This document shows, one piece after another, positions 9,103 through 19,597 of a stretch of DNA of 64,000 bases. The translations under genes and the position numbers were made by a program. Under the pieces are notes generated by a model, which saw nothing but the letters and a program-made list of their open reading frames with translations, did no database searches and was not told the DNA's origin. Every line of letters starts with the position of its first letter. Position 1 is the first letter of the stretch. The stretch is from Pseudomonadota bacterium. Lineage in GTDB: Bacteria; Pseudomonadota; Gammaproteobacteria; Burkholderiales; Thiobacillaceae. Where the stretch lies: contig JAKADY010000005.1 in NCBI GenBank assembly GCA_021826065.1, positions 37,312 through 101,311 on the forward strand. Reading direction: 5' to 3'.

Positions 9103-10569
9103 TCAGCCCCCGAGGCGTTGTTTGAGCAACGCGTTGACCTGCTGCGGGTTGGCGCGCCCGCGCGTGGCCTTCATGACCTGGCCGACCAGGGCGTTGAAGG
9201 CCTTGTCCTTGCCGGCGCGGTATTCCTCGACCGACTTGGGATTGGCTGCCAGGACCTCGTCGACGATGCGCTCGAGCTCACCGGCGTCCGACATCTGCTT
9301 GAGCCCGCGCGCCGCGATGATGGTGTCGGCATCGCCCTCGCCCGCCCACAGGGCGGCGAACACCTCCTTGGCGAGTTTGGACGAGAGGGTGCCGTCATCA
9401 ATGCGGCGCAGGAGCCCCGCCAGGCGCCCCGGGGTAATCCGGCTTTGCGCGATGTCCAGACCCTCGCGGTTGAGCGCGGCGGCCAGATCCCCCATCACCC
9501 AGTTGGCGGCCAGCTTGGCCGCCCCCCCTCTCCCCTCGGGAGAGGGGCTGGGGGAGAGGGCGGCCAGCACCGCCTCGAAATACTCGGCCGTGGCGCGCGA
9601 GGCGGTGAGCGTCGCCGCGTCGTAGGCGGACAGCGCCAGCTCGGCCTGGTAGCGCGCCTGTTTCTGTTGCGGCAGCTCCGGCAGCTCGGCGCGGATCGCT
9701 TCGATCCAGTCCTCGTCGAGCTTGACCGGTAGGAGATCGGGGTCGGGAAAATAACGGTAGTCGTGCGCCTCCTCCTTGGAGCGCATCATGCGGGTCTCGC
9801 CCGTGTCCGGGTCGAACAGCACGGTGGCCTGGTGGATGGCGCGGCCGTCTTCCAGCTCGCCGATCTGCCAGCGCGCCTCGTACTCGATGGCCTGCTCCAG
9901 GAAGCGGAAGGAGTTCAGGTTCTTGATCTCGCGCCGCGTGCCGAAGGCCTCCGACCCTTTCGGCCGCACCGAGACGTTGGCGTCCACGCGGAAGCTGCCC
10001 TCCTGCATGTTGCCATCGCAAATCCCGATCCAGGTCACCAGGGTGTGCAGCGCCCGGGCATAGGCCACCGCCTCCTGGGCCGAGCGCATGTCCGGCTCGG
10101 AGACGATCTCCAACAGCGGCGTGCCGGCGCGGTTCAGGTCTATCCCCGTCATGCCATGGAAGTCCTCGTGCAGGCTCTTGCCGGCGTCCTCTTCGAGATG
10201 GGCGCGGGTGATGCGGATCGTCTTGGTCTGCTCTCCGACCTGGATGGGCAGGCTGCCCGCCTCGACGATGGGCAGCTCGTACTGGCTGATCTGGTAGCCC
10301 TTGGGCAGGTCCGGATAGAAGTAGTTCTTGCGCGCGAAGACGTTGATCCGGTTGAGCCGCGCGCCGATCGCCAGCCCGAAGCGGATGGCCCGCTCCACCG
10401 CCCCCTTGTTCAACACCGGCAGCACCCCGGGCAGCGCCAGGTCCACGGCGCAGGCCTGGGTGTTGGGCGCGGCGCCGAAGGCGGTGGAGGCGCCGGAGAA
10501 GATCTTGGCGGCGGTGGTGAGCTGGACGTGGACCTCGAGTCCGATGACGGTTTCCCACTGCATGGTCAT
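9103..10569 (-). CDS. gatB: Aspartyl/glutamyl-tRNA amidotransferase subunit B
   Basis: 488 residues; the tRNA-binding kinase-like subunit of the GatCAB amidotransferase, which converts Glu-tRNA(Gln) and Asp-tRNA(Asn) to the amide forms. The N-terminus [13 protein letters not shown], the [16 protein letters not shown] segment, [16 protein letters not shown] and the C-terminal GatB/YqeY region ([21 protein letters not shown]) are all typical. The ATG overlaps the gatA stop by 4 bp. An oddity is the in-frame [12 protein letters not shown] segment at about residues 337-348, which coincides with a GC-rich palindrome and interrupts an otherwise standard helical domain before [12 protein letters not shown]. 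Confidence 0.97.
   Translation of the reverse strand: MTMQWETVIGLEVHVQLTTAAKIFSGASTAFGAAPNTQACAVDLALPGVLPVLNKGAVERAIRFGLAIGARLNRINVFARKNYFYPDLPKGYQISQYELPIVEAGSLPIQVGEQTKTIRITRAHLEEDAGKSLHEDFHGMTGIDLNRAGTPLLEIVSEPDMRSAQEAVAYARALHTLVTWIGICDGNMQEGSFRVDANVSVRPKGSEAFGTRREIKNLNSFRFLEQAIEYEARWQIGELEDGRAIHQATVLFDPDTGETRMMRSKEEAHDYRYFPDPDLLPVKLDEDWIEAIRAELPELPQQKQARYQAELALSAYDAATLTASRATAEYFEAVLAALSPSPSPEGRGGAAKLAANWVMGDLAAALNREGLDIAQSRITPGRLAGLLRRIDDGTLSSKLAKEVFAALWAGEGDADTIIAARGLKQMSDAGELERIVDEVLAANPKSVEEYRAGKDKAFNALVGQVMKATRGRANPQQVNALLKQRLGG
9525..9566. repeat. GC-rich palindromic repeat inside gatB
   Basis: CCTCTCCC-CTC-GGGAGAGG forms a perfect 8-bp palindrome and is followed by GGGGCTGGGGGAGAGGG. 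The same downstream signature occurs in the nusA-infB spacer (42621-42646) and in modified form before hypX. It is read in frame in gatB and encodes the Ser/Pro-rich segment. A repeat-insertion origin is inferred. Confidence 0.75.
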
Positions 10570-12020
10570 TTCACCTCGGGCAGGCGGGTGTGCCAGTCGG
10601 TTACCTGCTGATACTGATGCGCGACGTTGAGCAGCCGCGCCTCGCTGAAGTAGTCGCCGATCAATTGCAGCCCCACCGGCCGGCCGTCGGCGCCGAAGCC
10701 GCAGGGCAGGCTCATGCCGGGCAGCCCGGCGAGGTTGACCGCGATGGTGTAGATGTCGGACAGATACATCTCCACCGGATCGGCGCGCTTGGCGCCCAGT
10801 TCGAAGGCGGTGGTGGGCGTGGTGGGGCCGAGGATGACGTCACACTGCTGGAAGGCCGCCGCGAAGTCCTGGGCGATCAAACGCCGCAGCTTTTGCGCCT
10901 GCAGGTAGTAGGCGTCGTAGTAGCCGTGCGACAGCACATAGGTGCCGATCATGATGCGCCGCTTGACCTCGTCGCCGAAGCCCTCGGCGCGGGTGCGCTC
11001 GTACATGTCGGTGAGATCGGTGTATTCCGGCGCGCGGTAGCCGTAGCGCACGCCGTCGTAGCGGGCGAGATTGCTGGACGCCTCGGCGGGCGCCAACACG
11101 TAGTACACCGGCACCGAAAGCCGGCTCATGGGCAGGCTCACCTCCACCGTCTGTGCACCCAGCCGCCGAAATTCGGCCAGCGCCGCCTCGATCGCGCGGG
11201 CGACGTCAGCGCTCAAACCCTCGGCGAAATACTCGCGCGGCAGACCTATCCTGAGTCCGATGAGCGGCCGCGTGAGGTCGCGGGTGTAGTCCTCGGCCGG
11301 GCGCTCCAGCGAGGTGGAGTCGCGCGCGTCGAATCCGGCCATGACGTTCATGAGCAGCGCACAGTCCTCGGCGCTGGTGGCCATGGGGCCGCCCTGGTCG
11401 AGCGAGGAGGCGAAGGCGATCATGCCGTAGCGCGAGACCGTGCCGTAGGTGGGCTTGAGTCCCGTGATGCCGCAGAAGGCGGCCGGCTGGCGGATGGAGC
11501 CGCCGGTATCGGTGCCGGTGGCGGCCGGCGCCATGCGCGCCGCCACCGCCGCGGCCGAGCCGCCGGAGGAGCCGCCTGGGACCGCCTGCAGGGCCCAGGG
11601 GTTGCGCACGGGGCCGAAGTAGCTCGTTTCATTGGACGAACCCATGGCGAACTCGTCCATGTTGGTCTTGCCCAGACAGGGCAGTCCCGCCGCCTTGCAG
11701 CGCTCGATTACGTGCGCATCATAGGGGGCGACGAAGTTGGCGAGCATCTTGGAGCCGCAGGTGGTGAGCCAGCCCTCGGCGCAGAAGATGTCCTTGTGCG
11801 CGATGGGCACGCCGGTGAGCGCCCCGGCCCGGCCCTCGGCGCGCAGGCGGTCGGCGGCCTCGGCCTCGGCCAGGGTGCGCTCGGGGTCGACGGTGATGAA
11901 GGCGTTGAGCACAGGGTTCAGGCGCGCGATGCGGTCGAGGTAGTCCTGACAGAGCTCGCGGCTGGAGGCCTGCCCCGAGGCGAGCAGGTGGGACAACTGC
12001 TTGAGCGAGGTGTGGTTCAT
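10566..12020 (-). CDS. gatA: Aspartyl/glutamyl-tRNA amidotransferase subunit A
   Basis: 484 residues; the glutaminase subunit of GatCAB, releasing ammonia from glutamine. The amidase-signature catalytic triad is visible: Lys in VPIAHKDIF, cis-Ser in the [14 protein letters not shown] loop, and the Gly/Ser-rich [16 protein letters not shown] stretch. The start ATG at 12020 sits 45 bp after gatC, and the end overlaps gatB (ATGA), giving the usual gatCAB order on the minus strand. Presence of GatCAB implies that at least one of the asparaginyl or glutaminyl-tRNA pathways runs indirectly. Confidence 0.97.
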   Translation of the reverse strand: MNHTSLKQLSHLLASGQASSRELCQDYLDRIARLNPVLNAFITVDPERTLAEAEAADRLRAEGRAGALTGVPIAHKDIFCAEGWLTTCGSKMLANFVAPYDAHVIERCKAAGLPCLGKTNMDEFAMGSSNETSYFGPVRNPWALQAVPGGSSGGSAAAVAARMAPAATGTDTGGSIRQPAAFCGITGLKPTYGTVSRYGMIAFASSLDQGGPMATSAEDCALLMNVMAGFDARDSTSLERPAEDYTRDLTRPLIGLRIGLPREYFAEGLSADVARAIEAALAEFRRLGAQTVEVSLPMSRLSVPVYYVLAPAEASSNLARYDGVRYGYRAPEYTDLTDMYERTRAEGFGDEVKRRIMIGTYVLSHGYYDAYYLQAQKLRRLIAQDFAAAFQQCDVILGPTTPTTAFELGAKRADPVEMYLSDIYTIAVNLAGLPGMSLPCGFGADGRPVGLQLIGDYFSEARLLNVAHQYQQVTDWHTRLPEVK

Positions 12021-12065
12021 GACTTGGTGTGTGCTTCAGCCTGACGGGCGCCTTGGGTTCGCCGC

Positions 12066-12353
12066 CTATTCGATCACCTTGGGCACCAGATAGAGCCCGT
12101 CTTCCACCTGCGGGGCCACGGCCTGAAAGGCCTCGCGCCGGTTGGTCTCGGTGACCACGTCCTCGCGCAGGCGCTGGTAGACGTCGCGGGCATGGGCCAT
12201 GGGCTCGATGCCGGCGGTGTCGACGGCCTGCATCTGTTCGATCAGGTGGAAGATCTCGTTGAGCTGGGATTGATAGCGCGCAGCCTCGTCGGCATCGATG
12301 CGGATGCGCGCGAGGTGGGCGATGCGGCGGATGTCTTCGAGTGTGAGCGACAT
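12066..12353 (-). CDS. gatC: Aspartyl/glutamyl-tRNA amidotransferase subunit C
   Basis: 95 residues, normal length. The small GatC subunit wraps around and stabilises GatA and Gat[18 protein letters not shown], the [15 protein letters not shown] helix and the [18 protein letters not shown] region are family hallmarks. It is the first gene of the gatCAB operon and is divergent from mreB, with a 257-bp spacer that should hold both promoters. A TATGAT box at 12453-12448 (minus strand) is a possible -10, but no good -35 is visible. Confidence 0.95.
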   Translation of the reverse strand: MSLTLEDIRRIAHLARIRIDADEAARYQSQLNEIFHLIEQMQAVDTAGIEPMAHARDVYQRLREDVVTETNRREAFQAVAPQVEDGLYLVPKVIE

Positions 12354-12553
12354 GAATGACCTCTTGGGCGACCGTGCAGCCTGGCGTCACACCCGATGAC
12401 CTCGCCTTCGGGCGCAAGCGCTATACCCTGAAACCGAATAGGTTATCATATGCCGCTTGACCACGCGCCTGGCCCGGCGGCGTCCATGCGGGTGGCGCCG
12501 GGCGAGACGATCACCGGCTGCGCGCCTGACCGTGCCACGCTGGGTCGTGGTGA

Positions 12554-13651
<1,098 letters not shown>

Positions 13652-13727
13652 TGCGAGTGCGGTGTGAGGGGGTGTGACGGGCCGCGGCCGGCCCGTCCCC
13701 CAGCCTCTAGCCCAGGCCCCTGCCCCC

Positions 13728-14594
13728 ATGGCCACGAACGCTCAGGCACCCATGTTCGTGCGGGTGATGGGCCTGCCCCTGCGCCTATCCCTGTACGTCC
13801 TGCTCTGTCTGGTGCTGATGACGGTGGATGCGCGCTATGATCTACTGCATCAGGTACGCGCCGGCCTGACCGCGGTGCTGCATCCGCTGCAGAACCAGCT
13901 CGCCCGGCCCTTCCGCTACCTGCAGGAGGCCTTCGACTTCTTCCGCATCCACGGCGAGTTGCTGCGCGACGTCCACCGTCTGCAGGCGGAGCGACGCGAA
14001 CTGTTGCTGCTATTGCAGGACCGCGAGCTGCTGCAGGCCGAGAACCTCCATCTGCGCGCCCTGCTCGACCTCGATACCCCGCCGGGTTACCGTGCGATCG
14101 CGGTGGAGCTCATTCAGGTGCTGCCCAACCCCTTCGCCCGCAAGGTCGTGGTCAACCGCGGCAGCCGGCAGGGGGTAGCCCCCGGCTGGCCGGTGGTGGA
14201 TGCGCTCGGTCTGGTCGGGCAGGTCACCCGCGTCTATCCCAACAGCAGCGAGGTGAGCCTGATCACCTCGCCGGAGCAGGACGTGCCCGTTCAGGTCCTG
14301 CGCAATGGGCTGCGTCTGCTCGTTTCGGGCGAGGGGCAGGACCGGCTGCTGGAGGTGCGCTTTCTCGACATGCACGCCGACATGCAGACCGGTGATATCC
14401 TGGTCACCTCCGGCCTAGACGGACGCTACCCGGCCGGCATCCCGGTCGCGCGTGTCCTGGCCACCGAGCCGCCGCGCCACAGCCCCTTCGCCCGCGCGCT
14501 CTGCGCGCCGCTCGCCGGGGTGGGCAAGCAGCGGCAGCTGGTCATCCTGCAACGCATGCCTGAGGGTGTTCAGCCACCCGCGGGGCGGCCATGA
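13728..14594 (+). CDS. mreC: Rod shape-determining protein MreC
   Basis: 288 residues from the ATG at 13728. A GTG at 13674 in the same frame would add 18 Pro-rich residues and is less likely. A single transmembrane helix (LPLRLSLYVLLCLVLMTV) is followed by a coiled coil (LLRDVHRLQAERRELLLLLQDRELLQAENLHLRALL in two parts) and the two beta-barrel domains (VVVNRGSRQGVAPGWPVVD; GDILVTSGLDGRYPAGIPVA). MreC is the periplasmic scaffold that activates PBP2. Its 3' end overlaps mreD by 4 bp. Confidence 0.94.
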   Translation: MATNAQAPMFVRVMGLPLRLSLYVLLCLVLMTVDARYDLLHQVRAGLTAVLHPLQNQLARPFRYLQEAFDFFRIHGELLRDVHRLQAERRELLLLLQDRELLQAENLHLRALLDLDTPPGYRAIAVELIQVLPNPFARKVVVNRGSRQGVAPGWPVVDALGLVGQVTRVYPNSSEVSLITSPEQDVPVQVLRNGLRLLVSGEGQDRLLEVRFLDMHADMQTGDILVTSGLDGRYPAGIPVARVLATEPPRHSPFARALCAPLAGVGKQRQLVILQRMPEGVQPPAGRP

Positions 14595-15136
14595 ACCAGG
14601 ACGCCACGCTCGCCCCGCGCGGCCCGCAGCTCGTCGCCCCGGCCGGTGCGCGTCTGGTCTACGGCAGCCTTGCCATCGCCTTCCTGCTCGGGTTGCTGCC
14701 CTGGCCGGGGCAGTGGCGCTGGCTGGTCCCGGATTTCAGCTTCATCGTGCTGCTGTACTGGAACATCCACGCCCCGCACCGGGCCGGGCTCGGGCTCGCC
14801 TGCGGCCTCGGCCTGCTGACCGACGCCGCGCGCGGCGTGCTGTTCGGCCTGCACGGACTCGTCTACGTCTTGGCCGCCTTCGCCGCGCTCACCGTGCGCC
14901 GGCGCCTGGAGAACTTCCTACCGCCCGGGCAGGCCCTGCAGCTCGCCCCCTTGTTCGTCGGCAAAGAGCTGGCCGTCTTGCTGCTGGGGCTGGCTGCGGG
15001 GCAGACGGTGATCGACTGGTGGACGCTGGCCGCCGGACCGATGGCGGCCCTGCTCTGGCTGCCGGTGTGCCTGCTGCTGCACCGCCTGGCCGGGCGGCCG
15101 TCCGCCCCGCCCGCGGCCATGGCCCAGGACAAGTGA
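14591..15136 (+). CDS. mreD: Rod shape-determining membrane protein MreD
   Basis: 181 residues, almost entirely hydrophobic, with about five to six transmembrane helices. LVPDFSFIVLLYWNIHAPHRAGLG and the GLLTDAARGVLFGLHGL motif are characteristic of the family. MreD is an integral inner-membrane member of the elongasome, joining MreC to PBP2/RodA. It starts within the last codons of mreC (ATGA-type overlap) and ends 21 bp before mrdA. Confidence 0.93.
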   Translation: MNQDATLAPRGPQLVAPAGARLVYGSLAIAFLLGLLPWPGQWRWLVPDFSFIVLLYWNIHAPHRAGLGLACGLGLLTDAARGVLFGLHGLVYVLAAFAALTVRRRLENFLPPGQALQLAPLFVGKELAVLLLGLAAGQTVIDWWTLAAGPMAALLWLPVCLLLHRLAGRPSAPPAAMAQDK

Positions 15137-15157
15137 TCCAAGCGCCCTGGCGGTGCC

Positions 15158-17134
15158 ATGAGGGTCCTGCGCTACATCACCCCCGAGGAGTCCTTCCGGC
15201 AGTACCGTCGGCGGCTGGAGGCGGCCGGCCTGATCGCCATCGGCCTGCTCCTCGTCCTGGCCGGTCGCTTCTTCTGGCTGCAGGTCGTGCAGTTCGAGCG
15301 CTACCACACCCTGGCGGAGAACAACCGCATCGCCCTGGTCCCTGCGCCGCCACCGCGCGGGGCGATCTACGACCGCAATGGCACCGTGCTGGCGCAGAAC
15401 TACACCGCCTTCACCCTGGAGATCACCCCGGACAAGGCGGGCGACCTCGACCAGCTGATACGTGAGTTGGCCGAGCTGGTCGAGATTACCCCGGCCGATG
15501 TCAAACGCTTCCGCCGCCTGCTGGGGGAGAGCAAGGGCTTCGAGCGCGTGATCCTGCGCGCCCGGCTGTCCGAAGCGGAAGTGGCGCGTCTGGCCGTCAA
15601 CCGCTACCGCCTGCCCGGCGTGGAGGTGCGCGCGCGTCAGTTCCGCCAGTACCCCTACACCGACGTGATGGCCCACGTGGTGGGCTACATCGGGAGGATC
15701 AGCGCCCAGGACAAGGACCAGCTCGCCGCCGAGGGCCGTGACGCCAATTACCGCGGCAGCGAATACATCGGCAAGGCCGGTGTGGAGGCGAGCTATGAGC
15801 GCTGGCTGCACGGGCGCACCGGCTTCGAGAAGGTCGAGACCGACGCCGGGGGGCGTGCCGTACGCCTGCTTGAACGCACTCCACCGGTGGCCGGCCACAA
15901 CATCCACCTGCATCTGGACGCGGGGCTGCAGCAAGTGGCCGTCGAGGTGTTCGGCGAGCATCGCGGCGCCCTGGTGGCGCTCGACCCCAGCAACGGTGGG
16001 GTGCTCGCCCTGGTCTCCCGCCCCGGCTTCGACCCCAACCTGTTCATCGACAGCATCGACCAGGCCACCTGGGCCGAGCTCAACCACCCCATGACGCGGC
16101 CGCTCATCAACCGGGCCCTGCGCGGCGTCTATCCGCCCGGCTCCACCATCAAGCCCTTCATGGGGCTGGCCGGTCTGGAGCTGGGCCTGCGCACCCCGGG
16201 CGATAGCATCCAGGACCCCGGCTATTTCTCGCTGCCCGGCAGCACCTACCGTTACCGCGACTGGAAGAAGAACGGCCATGGCGTGGTCGATCTGAAGAAG
16301 TCCATCGCCGTGTCCTGCGACACCTATTACTACCGCCTGGCCCACCAGATGGGGATCGAGGCCATGCACCGCTTCCTCGCCCAGTTCGGCTTCGGCCGCA
16401 AGAGCGGCATCGACCTGGAGGGGGAACTTGCGGGCCTGCTGCCCAACCCCGAGTGGAAGCGTCGCCGCTTCAACCAGCCCTGGTGGCCGGGCGAGACGGT
16501 GATCGCCGGCATCGGCCAGGGCTACATGCTGGCCACGCCGCTGCAGCTGGCGGTGGCGACCATGGCCATTGCCAACGATGGGGTGGTCTACGCCCCGCAG
16601 CTTTTGCGCGCCTGGCAGGATCCGACGAGCGGACGCATGCACTACGCGGCGCCGCGCGTTCTCGGCCGCATTCCGCTCAAGCCTCAGCACCTGGCGGTGA
16701 TCAAACAGGCCATGGTCGATGTCATGCTGCCGGGTGGGACCGCCGCCGCGGCCGGGGCGGGTGCGGCCTATGCCTTTGCCGGCAAGACCGGCACCGCCCA
16801 GGTGATCGGCATCAAGCAGGGGGCGCGCTACGACGAGAAGCGCATCGCCGCGCACCACCGCGACCATGCCCTGTTCATCGCCTTTGCCCCGGCCGAGGCG
16901 CCGCGCATCGTCGTGGCGGTCATGGTGGAGAACGGCGGCAGCGGCAGCGGTACGGCGGCGCCCATGGCGCGCAAGGTGATCGACTACTGGCTGTTGGGCA
17001 AACGACCCGACGCCGCCGCGCCCGGCGGCCTGGTCGCACCCGAAGCGACGGCCGAGGAGGCGGAGGAGCGCGAGGATGCCTCCCCCGTGCCGGCAGCGGG
17101 CGAACCCGAGGAGGTGCCTGGAGATGCTCGCTGA
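15158..17134 (+). CDS. mrdA: Penicillin-binding protein 2 (elongation transpeptidase)
   Basis: 658 residues; class B PBP that cross-links peptidoglycan during cell elongation, paired with RodA. One N-terminal transmembrane helix (GLIAIGLLLVLAGRFFWLQVV) is followed by the PBP dimerisation domain and the transpeptidase domain. Catalytic motifs are STIK with Ser at 329, SCD at 386 and KTGT at 543. The tail after about residue 620 is Ala/Glu-rich. The gene overlaps rodA by 11 bp. Confidence 0.98.
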   Translation: MRVLRYITPEESFRQYRRRLEAAGLIAIGLLLVLAGRFFWLQVVQFERYHTLAENNRIALVPAPPPRGAIYDRNGTVLAQNYTAFTLEITPDKAGDLDQLIRELAELVEITPADVKRFRRLLGESKGFERVILRARLSEAEVARLAVNRYRLPGVEVRARQFRQYPYTDVMAHVVGYIGRISAQDKDQLAAEGRDANYRGSEYIGKAGVEASYERWLHGRTGFEKVETDAGGRAVRLLERTPPVAGHNIHLHLDAGLQQVAVEVFGEHRGALVALDPSNGGVLALVSRPGFDPNLFIDSIDQATWAELNHPMTRPLINRALRGVYPPGSTIKPFMGLAGLELGLRTPGDSIQDPGYFSLPGSTYRYRDWKKNGHGVVDLKKSIAVSCDTYYYRLAHQMGIEAMHRFLAQFGFGRKSGIDLEGELAGLLPNPEWKRRRFNQPWWPGETVIAGIGQGYMLATPLQLAVATMAIANDGVVYAPQLLRAWQDPTSGRMHYAAPRVLGRIPLKPQHLAVIKQAMVDVMLPGGTAAAAGAGAAYAFAGKTGTAQVIGIKQGARYDEKRIAAHHRDHALFIAFAPAEAPRIVVAVMVENGGSGSGTAAPMARKVIDYWLLGKRPDAAAPGGLVAPEATAEEAEEREDASPVPAAGEPEEVPGDAR

Positions 17135-18221
17135 GCGGTTGTTCAAACGCCTGACGGCCCACCTCGACCCAGTGCTGGTCGGGCTGCTGGGCCTGTTGCT
17201 GCTGGTGAGCCTCGTTGCCGTCTGGAGCGCCTCCGCCGGCAACAGCGACAAGTTCGTCGCGCATCTGGTCAACATCGCGGTGGCCCTGACCGCCATGTTG
17301 CTCGCCAGCCACATCCCACCGCAGCGGCTGATGCAATTCGCGCCGCTCGCCTATGCCGTTGGCCTCGTCCTGCTGGTGGCCGTGGCCCTGTTCGGCGAGG
17401 TGGTCAACGGTGCGCGCCGCTGGCTCGATCTGGGGGTCACGCGCATCCAACCCTCGGAGCTCATGCGGCTCGCCGTGCCGCTGCTGCTCGCCTGGTACCT
17501 GCACCAGAAGCAGGAGAGCCTGCGCTCGGTCGACTTCGCCGTGGCCCTCGGCCTGCTCGCGCTGCCGGTCGTGCTCATCCTGCGCCAGCCCGACCTGGGC
17601 ACCTCGCTGCTCATCGCCGCCTCGGGCTTCTTCGTGATCTATCTGGGCGGGCTGAGCCTCAAACTGATCGCCGCCGCGGCTGCCCTGGCCGCCGCCGCCG
17701 CCCCCTTCGCCTGGCACATGCTGCACGACTACCAGCGCCAGCGCATCCTGACCATGCTGGACCCCAGCAGTGACCCGCTGGGGGCCGGCTACCACATCAT
17801 CCAGTCGACCATCGCCGTCGGTTCCGGCGGCCTCACCGGCAAGGGCTGGATGGCGGGCACCCAGACCCACCTCGACTTCCTGCCCGAGCGCAGCACGGAC
17901 TTCATCTTCGCCGTGCTGGCCGAGGAATTCGGCCTCATCGGCAACCTGCTGTTGCTCGCCCTCTACGCCGCCATCGTCTATCGCGGCCTGACGCTGGCCG
18001 CCCGCGCGCCCACCCTGTTCGGCCGCCTGCTCGCCGCCGCCCTGGTGCTCACCTTCTTCATCTACGCCTTCGTCAACATGGGCATGGTCTCGGGCATCCT
18101 GCCCGTGGTGGGGGTGCCGCTGCCCCTGGTGAGCTATGGCGGCACCTCGATGGTGACAGTCCTGCTGGGCTTTGGTATCGTGATGAGTGTTGCGACCCAC
18201 AAAAAACTGGTCAAAACATGA
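17124..18221 (+). CDS. rodA: Peptidoglycan glycosyltransferase RodA (SEDS family)
   Basis: 365 residues with about ten transmembrane helices. RodA polymerises lipid II into glycan strands during elongation. SEDS motifs are visible: [51 protein letters not shown], the catalytic-region [19 protein letters not shown], and the C-terminal [14 protein letters not shown]. The ATG at 17124 is preceded by GGAGGTGCCTGGAG and overlaps the mrdA end; an in-frame ATG at 17076 lies too far inside mrdA. Confidence 0.97.
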   Translation: MLAERLFKRLTAHLDPVLVGLLGLLLLVSLVAVWSASAGNSDKFVAHLVNIAVALTAMLLASHIPPQRLMQFAPLAYAVGLVLLVAVALFGEVVNGARRWLDLGVTRIQPSELMRLAVPLLLAWYLHQKQESLRSVDFAVALGLLALPVVLILRQPDLGTSLLIAASGFFVIYLGGLSLKLIAAAAALAAAAAPFAWHMLHDYQRQRILTMLDPSSDPLGAGYHIIQSTIAVGSGGLTGKGWMAGTQTHLDFLPERSTDFIFAVLAEEFGLIGNLLLLALYAAIVYRGLTLAARAPTLFGRLLAAALVLTFFIYAFVNMGMVSGILPVVGVPLPLVSYGGTSMVTVLLGFGIVMSVATHKKLVKT

Positions 18222-19516
18222 GGTTGTCCTTAAAACTTGTAGCGGTTTCTGGAATCGGCGTCCTGGCCGCTGGCTGTACCAGCATGGCCCCGACCGAGCG
18301 CCCGGACGCCACCACCCGCGCCGAGCCGGCCCGTCCCAGCGTGCTGCCCCCCCTGCGCGGCGGCGGCTACTACAAGGACGACGGCCCCGGCGCCAACCCG
18401 CCGCCCAATCTCCATGCCGTGCCCGACGCGGTGCCGCGGCCCGAGCCGCTGCATCGCTTCGCCAACAACCCCTATCGCGTGCGCGGGGTGAGCTACAGCC
18501 CGCTTGCCGGGGATGCGCCGCATTTCGAGCGCGGGCTCGCCTCCTGGTATGGCCGCCGCTTCCACGGCCGGCCCACCTCATCGGGCGAGCCCTACGACAT
18601 GTACGCTATGACCGCGGCGCACCGGACGCTGCCCATCCCCAGCTACGCGCGGGTGACCAACCCCGACAACGGCCGCAGCGTCATCGTCCGCATCAACGAC
18701 CGCGGCCCCTTCCACCCCGACCGCGTCATCGACCTGTCCTACACCGCCGCCTACAAACTGGACCTTCTGAAAGGGGTGGGGATGGTGGAGGTCGAGCGCC
18801 TGTTCCCGGACGAGGGCGACGCGACCACCTCCTTCGCCGCCGGCGCGGGCGAGACCGCCACACCGGTGCTCTCAAGAAACTCGCCGGGCCGCCCCAAGAG
18901 TTTCTTGGCCCCCGTGGGGGGCGATTCGACGCTTAGCGGAGAATCGGGGGCGGTGCTCGTTTCCGCCCAGGGCAATGCCCAGCCGGCCACGCCCGTCGGC
19001 AACGTCGCGACGATGCAGCCCGCCGGCATCTATCTGCAGCTGGGTGCCTTCGGCCGCCCCGAGTCGGCGGAGGCTCTGGTGCAACGGCTCACACAGCGCC
19101 ACGGTGAGACGCTGCCGGGCGTGTGGCGCCCGAGCGAGGGCGGCCTCGTCCGCGTCCAAGTCGGCCCCTATGCCAGCGCCGGCCAGGCCGACGCGGCGGC
19201 GCGCCGACTGGCCGAGGACCTTGGGGTGCGCCCGTTCCGCGTCGTCGTGCAGGCGAGCCCGGAGAGCGCGCTCGAGCCGCCCAAGGCCGCCCCCGCCCAG
19301 TGGCTGCAGCTCGCCGCCTATGCCAACCCGCAGGCGGCCCAACGCCTGGTCGAGCGCCTGCAGGGTGACGCCGCCCTGCCGGGGCTCGCGCGCATCGAGG
19401 CCGATGGCCTCGTCAAGGTGCAGGCCGGGCCCTTCGCCAGCGACGAGCAGGCCGAGCGCGCCGCGCAGTACCTCACCGCCGCGCTGGGGCACCGGCCCTA
19501 CCGGGTCGTACGCTAG
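18218..19516 (+). CDS. rlpA: RlpA-family septal ring lytic transglycosylase lipoprotein with two SPOR-like repeats
   Basis: 432 residues. The lipobox LAAGC predicts acylation at Cys20. The double-psi beta-barrel domain ([33 protein letters not shown] read in two parts; [11 protein letters not shown]) lies at about 105-200 and contains the catalytic Asp candidate. Two C-terminal SPOR-like repeats follow ([42 protein letters not shown]), which should bind denuded glycan at division sites. The linker at about residues 219-245 coincides with a palindromic repeat insertion. The start overlaps the rodA stop (ATGA). Confidence 0.93.
   Translation: MRLSLKLVAVSGIGVLAAGCTSMAPTERPDATTRAEPARPSVLPPLRGGGYYKDDGPGANPPPNLHAVPDAVPRPEPLHRFANNPYRVRGVSYSPLAGDAPHFERGLASWYGRRFHGRPTSSGEPYDMYAMTAAHRTLPIPSYARVTNPDNGRSVIVRINDRGPFHPDRVIDLSYTAAYKLDLLKGVGMVEVERLFPDEGDATTSFAAGAGETATPVLSRNSPGRPKSFLAPVGGDSTLSGESGAVLVSAQGNAQPATPVGNVATMQPAGIYLQLGAFGRPESAEALVQRLTQRHGETLPGVWRPSEGGLVRVQVGPYASAGQADAAARRLAEDLGVRPFRVVVQASPESALEPPKAAPAQWLQLAAYANPQAAQRLVERLQGDAALPGLARIEADGLVKVQAGPFASDEQAERAAQYLTAALGHRPYRVVR
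18871..18950. repeat. In-frame palindromic repeat in the rlpA linker
   Basis: CAAGAAACTC (18873-18882) and GAGTTTCTTG (18898-18907) are a perfect 10-bp inverted repeat. A CCCCC/GGGGG hairpin and CGATTC (18922-18927) with GAATCG (18941-18946) follow directly. This nested structure in the middle of a coding region fits an inserted palindromic element read in frame; origin is inferred. Confidence 0.65.
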
Positions 19517-19597
19517 CCGACGATACGCCGGTTCACACCCCGCCAGCCTGCGGTTTGCCGCGGGCCGTCCTATTGATTTTCCCGCCACTCACCACGC

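Noticed and set aside
14918..17314. Long minus-strand open frame over mreD-mrdA-rodA
   Set aside because: Shadow of well-supported genes on the plus strand; no recognisable domain.
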